Source of the DNA: JAXHUA01 sp034189695
Lineage (GTDB): Bacteria > Chloroflexota > Dehalococcoidia > E44-bin15
Length of the DNA stretch: 10,696 nt
Direction of reading: 5' to 3'
Assembly (NCBI GenBank): GCA_034189695.1
Contig: JAXHUA010000152.1
Span: forward strand, 1-10,696
Part shown: positions 7,105 through 10,696 of the stretch, one piece after another
How the letters are laid out: each line of letters starts with the position of its first letter
Numbering within the stretch: position 1 is the first letter of the stretch
The notes under the pieces: generated by a model
Databases searched by the model: none
What the model was told of the DNA's origin: nothing
The model's input: only the letters and a program-made list of their open reading frames with translations
Program-made: the position numbers and the translations under genes

Positions 7105-7128
7105 GCCGACTGAACCTTGTCAGCCGAC
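7105..7128 (-). terminator. Candidate transcript-end hairpin after the ArlD/E-like gene (no U-tract)
   Basis: On minus-strand RNA, GTCGGCTGA (7128-7120) can pair over nine positions with TCAGTCGGC (7113-7105) around a CAAGGT loop, using two G-U wobbles. The plus-strand RNA would have mismatches at those two places, so the fold suits minus-strand transcription. It lies 63 bases beyond the ArlD/E-like stop codon and before the arlH promoter. No run of U follows, so it may be a pausing, processing or 3'-end-protecting hairpin rather than a true intrinsic terminator. Confidence 0.3.
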
Positions 7129-7191
7129 GGACGCCTTTGACGCACTTCCGTACGCCAGAGACTAGCTCGGCCATAATCCCCCAGGGCCCCA

Positions 7192-7887
7192 TCAACGGTT
7201 CGAGCCGTCCACCAGAATCCCGTGCAACTCGAGAGTCAACCTGCTCCAGACGTCGGCCGGACTCGGCCCCATCGACTGCTCCGACACCACCGCCGCCAGA
7301 TGCAGAATGATCTCCTTCATCTCAGCGGACAGGTTTCCACGAACACTGTACGCCTCGAGAAAGGTCGGGAGCTGTGGTGTCCCTATCTCCTTCTTGGCCA
7401 CCGAGACCCAGCGTATGAGATTGGGCAGCTGGTTGGCTTGCAGGATTGCCCCATTCTCCTTCACCATCATCTTCTCCTCCTTGATTTCCTCTGGCAGCCT
7501 CTCCTCAGCAGGCATCACCGGCTTCTCGTCTTCCCGCCGCTGCTCCGGCACGGTCGTATCATCGGCCGCAAGACTGCCCAATTCCTCAGTCAGTTGCTCG
7601 TCCCCCAGTTGCTGCTCAAACGGCAGCAGCGGTTCCAACGGCGGATGCCCGACCGTCTCCGGAAGCACCTCGTCCATCAGTTCTTCAAATTGCTCATACT
7701 GCGGTTCCCGCTGGGGCACAGCGCCAGCCAGGTGTTCAACAGGAGGCATCCGTTTCTCCTCCAGTGACACCGCCTGCGGCACTATTTCACCACCAAGGAC
7801 AAGTTCGCGGATGTCTGAGAGGGACTGCTTCACTTCCCCCTTGATCAGCTTGAACTCGCCCTCAAGGTCTTCAACCCTCTTCTTCAT
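7192..7887 (-). CDS. arlDE: Archaellum adaptor with ArlC-like helix and C-terminal ArlD/E domain (231 aa)
   Basis: In archaea, ArlC, ArlD and ArlE form the cytosolic ring around the motor and receive taxis signals. Residues 1-30 form a charged amphipathic helix (RVEDLEGEF, then SLSDIREL). Residues 34-145 are a long Pro/Glu-rich, probably disordered linker. Residues 150-225 match the ArlD/E pattern I know: PNLIRWVSVAKKEIGTPQLP, LEAYSVRGNLS, then a helix KEIILHLA, i.e. P..L..W......G...LP.fLe.Y...G.ls. The frame is open upstream to 7998, but ATG 7887 is chosen because AGGAGG lies 6 bases before it; another ATG two codons earlier abuts the AGGAGG with no spacer. The start overlaps the stop of the preceding small gene by 17 bases, so translational coupling is likely. 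It resembles fused ArlC-E proteins of some euryarchaea. Which of C, D or E it best matches is not settled here. Confidence 0.8.
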   Translation of the reverse strand: MKKRVEDLEGEFKLIKGEVKQSLSDIRELVLGGEIVPQAVSLEEKRMPPVEHLAGAVPQREPQYEQFEELMDEVLPETVGHPPLEPLLPFEQQLGDEQLTEELGSLAADDTTVPEQRREDEKPVMPAEERLPEEIKEEKMMVKENGAILQANQLPNLIRWVSVAKKEIGTPQLPTFLEAYSVRGNLSAEMKEIILHLAAVVSEQSMGPSPADVWSRLTLELHGILVDGSNR

Positions 7888-8074
7888 CTCCATCCTCCTC
7901 CATCCTCTTTTCTGACCGGATTTGGGAAGGTGTTCTCCCCATGCCTGACTCGACCCGAAGCGGCGTGTATGCCTCCATGAGCGAAGCGCGCATGTCAAGG
8001 AGAATCCGCCTTATCTGGTCCCTTTCCTTAGGGAACTCGTCTTCGAGTACCTTCAATCTTGCCTCAAGCTCCAT
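7871..8074 (-). CDS. Small ArlC-like coiled-coil protein (67 aa)
   Basis: Residues 2-37 form one long amphipathic helix (EARLKVLEDEF, then QIRRILLDMRASLME). Its heptad-like pattern resembles the first 30 residues of the next gene's product: RLKVLEDEF against RVEDLEGEF, and LLDMRASL against LSDIRELV. The rest is a short polar tail ending in EEDGDEEEG. It is probably a separate ArlC-like subunit or a duplicated helix of the ArlC/D/E ring. The start ATG 8074 follows the arlJ stop by 9 bases, with GAAGG spanning that stop as the likely ribosome binding site. Its last 17 bases overlap the start of the ArlD/E-like gene and contain that gene's coding start. No membrane segment is seen. It is too short for a firm family assignment, but position and helix similarity make a real gene likely. 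Confidence 0.65.
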   Translation of the reverse strand: MELEARLKVLEDEFPKERDQIRRILLDMRASLMEAYTPLRVESGMGRTPSQIRSEKRMEEDGDEEEG

Positions 8075-8083
8075 GCCACACCT

Positions 8084-9601
8084 TCACATTTGAATCGACG
8101 AGAACACCGAAGCCGCCACTGGCGGAAGGAACACTAGGCAGGCCCCCGAGATGGCGCCTGTGATCCCCAAATCATACAGCAGCTTCCACCTGCTACCCCC
8201 ATCCGCTATCGTCGCAGCAAGCGCGTTGGCCACCGTGAACACCAGGACGAGGGGCAGCACCATGCCGTGCATGAACTCCAGGCCAGCGAAGTTGAAGGTG
8301 TTAAAGGCCGCGGCGTTTGCGCCAGCCTGTCCACCCGACAGGTCCGGCATTGACTGCTGAGCCATGGCAATCATCGATCCGAAGATCGTTATGACCTCAG
8401 TTACGAAAACCAGCAGCACAACGATGGCGGCATGCATCGTGATGCAAAGCCAACGGAAGGGAGACGTCAGCGTTTTCCGTTGCGCCCGCAGCATGGCTAT
8501 CTTGCTGGCGAAAAGAGAGGCGTGATATCCAGCCTGCTCCGGTTCACCACCCAACTCCACAGCATCATAGAACATGGTCATGCTGCGTTTCGCCAGTTCG
8601 CTGCCCGTTTCGTCTACGAAGCGTTGCCAGCACATCTTGGCGCTCAGCCCCGACACCAGCCTGGCGGACAGACGTTTGACCTCCGGTCGGAGGTAGTTGA
8701 TGGCGTTGAGGTCCAGGCGCCCGATAGCATCCTTGATCGTTGTGCCGATGGCCGAGGAGACACCACCGAGAGACCTGAGAAACGGTCCCACTTCCATGTC
8801 TTTCTTCGTCACCTTCTTGTCAGCGGACATGGCGATGAAGCCCACGGGCATGACAAGGGCTGACGCTATGATGAGTATCCATCCCGGGTTTGCCCCCGAC
8901 ACCAGGAGCCCTATTCCCACCACCGCAGCGACGGGAACGAGGACCTTCAACACTTTCTGGACTCGGTTCCGTCTGGAAGAGCCCGCCCAGTTGACGACGG
9001 TCGCCTCCTGTGGTGACATGAGGTATATCAACCAGACCCCCACGCTCGTTGTCCCAATGCAGATCCCCACCAGTCCCAGTATGAAGCCCAGGCCGATCTT
9101 CCATATCATGGTCGATACCAGGCCAACGATTACTACGAGGACGGATGAGAGAATCAGCGACACGTAGGCGTCAGACCACTTCCTCAAGCCCTCAAGCTTC
9201 CTGCCGTAGTCGTTCACATAGGCATTCGCATGTGCCTCGGCTTCTCCCGCCAAGAACTCGCCTTCCGGCTCTCCAGAGACCAGCGCACTCGAGAACCGCA
9301 GGAGCAGGCCTCTGATCTCCTCCTGGTCGATGTTCTCACCTACCACGCGGCAGGACTTCGCGTAGTCGTACCCCAGCTTGGTGCTCGTCCTTTCCACCCT
9401 GCGGAAGTACTGTGACGAACTACAGTCCAGTTCGGCTGAGTTCATGAAGACACGCTTCCGCGGAACACCTGCGGAAGCTATGACAGACATGTACGAGAGC
9501 TGGTAGAGCAAGTCGAAATCGGAGCAAGCACCGTTCCCTTTACTCCGGCTTGCTCCGCCGAGCCACGTGGGCATCTTCTCGCGCAGCGCCTCGCTGTTCA
9601 T
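8084..9601 (-). CDS. arlJ: Archaellum membrane platform protein ArlJ (FlaJ), 505 aa
   Basis: ArlJ is the polytopic membrane protein on which ArlI acts to insert and turn the filament. The sequence shows two type II secretion F-like cytoplasmic helical domains, about 30-145 and 272-385. The first is followed by membrane helices at about 146-168, 172-194, 216-235 and 239-258; the second by helices at about 385-412, 445-467 and 478-500. The duplicated F-domain with multiple membrane spans and a length near 500 fits ArlJ better than the shorter GspF or TadB/TadC proteins. Start ATG 9601 has GGGAAGG 4 bases upstream. It begins 33 bases after arlG and ends 9 bases before the small ArlC-like gene. 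In archaeal clusters arlJ usually sits directly after arlI; here it lies before the C/D/E genes, well away from arlI. Confidence 0.88.
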   Translation of the reverse strand: MNSEALREKMPTWLGGASRSKGNGACSDFDLLYQLSYMSVIASAGVPRKRVFMNSAELDCSSSQYFRRVERTSTKLGYDYAKSCRVVGENIDQEEIRGLLLRFSSALVSGEPEGEFLAGEAEAHANAYVNDYGRKLEGLRKWSDAYVSLILSSVLVVIVGLVSTMIWKIGLGFILGLVGICIGTTSVGVWLIYLMSPQEATVVNWAGSSRRNRVQKVLKVLVPVAAVVGIGLLVSGANPGWILIIASALVMPVGFIAMSADKKVTKKDMEVGPFLRSLGGVSSAIGTTIKDAIGRLDLNAINYLRPEVKRLSARLVSGLSAKMCWQRFVDETGSELAKRSMTMFYDAVELGGEPEQAGYHASLFASKIAMLRAQRKTLTSPFRWLCITMHAAIVVLLVFVTEVITIFGSMIAMAQQSMPDLSGGQAGANAAAFNTFNFAGLEFMHGMVLPLVLVFTVANALAATIADGGSRWKLLYDLGITGAISGACLVFLPPVAASVFSSIQM

Positions 9602-9634
9602 GCCGCCTTCCCTTTCACGCTCTGAACCTCACCC

Positions 9635-10168
9635 TCACGGCGTGTAGCCCGCAAACGTGGCTGACGCTGGAATGCCATTGGGAGTGGTCACCACAATGAG
9701 ATTGGTTGTGCTTCCGCCAACCAACGGGTCCAGCCCTACCTCTATCACTAGCTCCTCCCCCGGATTCAGGATCCCGGGCTCAAATACCTCGGGGATGCCC
9801 CCCTCCGCGTCCAGGTAGATCATCTTCTTCGACCACTCATTGCTGGCCGGCGCTCCGTCCACGTAGGGAAGCCACCTCACGTGATATGAGCCGTCGGTAT
9901 CGTAGTACTGTACGATGACGTCCCAACTAGCGAAACCAGCTAGTTTCGTCTGTCCGCTGTTACGCAACGTCACCTCCAGTCTGTCAGCGGAGGGCTGAGT
10001 CGCATCGAGCGGAGTGACCTCTGTCCTCATTATGTCCTCAGTCCGTGCACTCATCTCCTCCAGCCCAGCCGAGCTGCTGTCCAGCGATGACATGAATCCC
10101 TGCGCCAGCGTCATCCCGCCCAAAACAATGAGGGCTATGCAAATTAGGGCAATAATGGCAGTCTCCAT
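9635..10168 (-). CDS. arlG: Archaellum stator protein ArlG (FlaG-like), 177 aa
   Basis: ArlF and ArlG are small anchored proteins whose beta-sandwich domains form the stator holding the archaellum in the envelope. Here one N-terminal membrane helix (about 3-26, IIALICIALIVLGG) is followed by a short helical spacer (30-52) and a beta-rich domain (about 60-177). That domain carries the family-like strand VTLRNSGQTKLAGF (66-79) and ends in a PNGIP...F motif. There is no cysteine and no secretion cleavage site, so the helix is an anchor. ATG 10168 lies 12 bases after the arlF stop, with TAGAGGA just before it. Its neighbour to the right has the same fold pattern and C-terminal PNG motif, so they are a paralogous pair. 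Which is ArlF and which is ArlG is assigned by order and could be reversed. Confidence 0.72.
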   Translation of the reverse strand: METAIIALICIALIVLGGMTLAQGFMSSLDSSSAGLEEMSARTEDIMRTEVTPLDATQPSADRLEVTLRNSGQTKLAGFASWDVIVQYYDTDGSYHVRWLPYVDGAPASNEWSKKMIYLDAEGGIPEVFEPGILNPGEELVIEVGLDPLVGGSTTNLIVVTTPNGIPASATFAGYTP

Positions 10169-10180
10169 CGTCCTCTACCC

Positions 10181-10696
10181 CTACATACTGAAGTAATACT
10201 CATCTGACACACCATTCGGTATCACAAGCTTGACGTAGTAGGTCCCGCTGCCGAAGTCAGTGTCATCCGTTACTGTGATTTTCACCGTGGCGCCGACGCT
10301 CCATTCGCTGTCATTCTCGATGACGTATTCCCATCGAGGGTAGTCATCCCCGGCGTCACCCACGTACGGAACGCGCCAGAAGTCACTCTCCTCACCAAAG
10401 AAAAGATCGCTCTCATCGACCGAGTCGATACGCGCACTGCCCACATTCTTGACCCACACGTAGACCACCTTGGGATCCGTCGCATTCGCTGCATGCAGAA
10501 TGCTTACGCGGCTCTTCATACGCTCGTCTATCGTCTCGCCCATGCTGACCATAGCCTGGCTGGAGCGATTCACCTCATCCCGGTACGCCAACTCGAGATG
10601 CGCCGCAAAAGTATGTTCTACCAAATTGTGCACCAAAAGCCAATTGTCGAGGGCATCGTCGCGCGCACGCCGCCCGACGCGTACGCTTTTATTGAC
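10181..10696 (-). CDS. arlF: Archaellum stator protein ArlF (FlaF-like), 5' end beyond the window
   Basis: The frame is open from its stop (TAG, 10183-10181) to the right edge with no in-frame stop, so the gene probably starts outside the window. The visible part has a polar helical region (about the first 65 codons) and then a beta-rich domain with VVYVWVKNVGSARI and a C-terminal LVIPNGVSDEYYF, closely matching the layout of the ArlG neighbour (RNSGQTKL and PNGIP...F). The membrane anchor expected of ArlF is not seen. A TTG at 10636 could start a 151-aa product but has no ribosome binding site and would leave the protein without an anchor, so I prefer an upstream start. It is separated from arlG by 12 bases and belongs to the same transcript. 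The assignment rests on pairing with ArlG and on context. Confidence 0.65.
   Translation of the reverse strand, partial: VNKSVRVGRRARDDALDNWLLVHNLVEHTFAAHLELAYRDEVNRSSQAMVSMGETIDERMKSRVSILHAANATDPKVVYVWVKNVGSARIDSVDESDLFFGEESDFWRVPYVGDAGDDYPRWEYVIENDSEWSVGATVKITVTDDTDFGSGTYYVKLVIPNGVSDEYYFSM

Noticed and set aside
7307..7915. 202-aa plus-strand open frame opposite the ArlD/E-like gene
   Set aside because: Ser-rich antisense shadow; the minus-strand frame carries the ArlD/E domain pattern.
7888..7998. N-terminal extension of the ArlD/E-like gene to 7998
   Set aside because: It lies out of frame over the small ArlC-like gene, is Trp/Arg-rich, and AGGAGG fits ATG 7887.
4449..9601. Interpretation as a Tad/Flp or type IV pilus cluster
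   Set aside because: A KaiC-like ArlH next to the ATPase, an ArlD/E-type domain and an ArlF/ArlG pair are archaellum features; Tad clusters have none of these.

Overview
The window looks like a piece of a bacterial chromosome carrying an archaeal-type motility machine. The left third encodes two HD-GYP proteins, a c-di-GMP signalling family that is essentially bacterial. Genes have strong Shine-Dalgarno leaders (AAAGGAG, AGGAGG), and one promoter has a perfect bacterial TATAAT box. The right two thirds encode the core of an archaellum (the archaeal rotating type IV filament): ArlF, ArlG, ArlJ, ArlC/D/E-type proteins, ArlH and ArlI. As I recall, archaellum clusters have been reported in some Chloroflexota, and a moderately GC-rich member of that phylum is my best guess. 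No rRNA or universal marker is present, so the taxonomy is inference.

Layout, plus strand: a 241-aa single-domain HD-GYP protein (213-938); a strong RNA hairpin (959-997) directly before the next ribosome binding site; then a 928-aa membrane sensor (1010-3796) with four predicted membrane helices, two GAF domains, a decayed histidine-kinase core, a PAS domain and a C-terminal HD-GYP domain lacking one metal-ligand aspartate.

Layout, minus strand, read right to left: arlF (enters from the right edge), arlG, arlJ, a 67-aa ArlC-like coiled-coil gene and a 231-aa ArlC-D/E-like gene form a tight run (10696 to 7192). A non-coding gap (6949-7191) follows, holding a hairpin, a promoter whose -10 box sits in a 9-bp inverted repeat, and a second short dyad. 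Then come arlH, arlI and an unrecognised 161-aa basic/acidic protein (6948 to 3901), which ends convergently against the sensor gene with no clear terminator in the 104-base gap.

How they may work together: in archaea, ArlI (ATPase) and ArlH (its KaiC-like partner) form the motor under the membrane platform ArlJ. ArlF/ArlG form the pseudoperiplasmic stator, and ArlC/D/E link the motor to taxis signalling. The same division of labour is inferred here. Archaellin and prepilin peptidase genes are not in the window; they may lie beyond the right edge or elsewhere. The HD-GYP genes could tie motility to c-di-GMP, but only proximity supports that.

No tRNA, rRNA, CRISPR array, insertion sequence or attachment site was seen.
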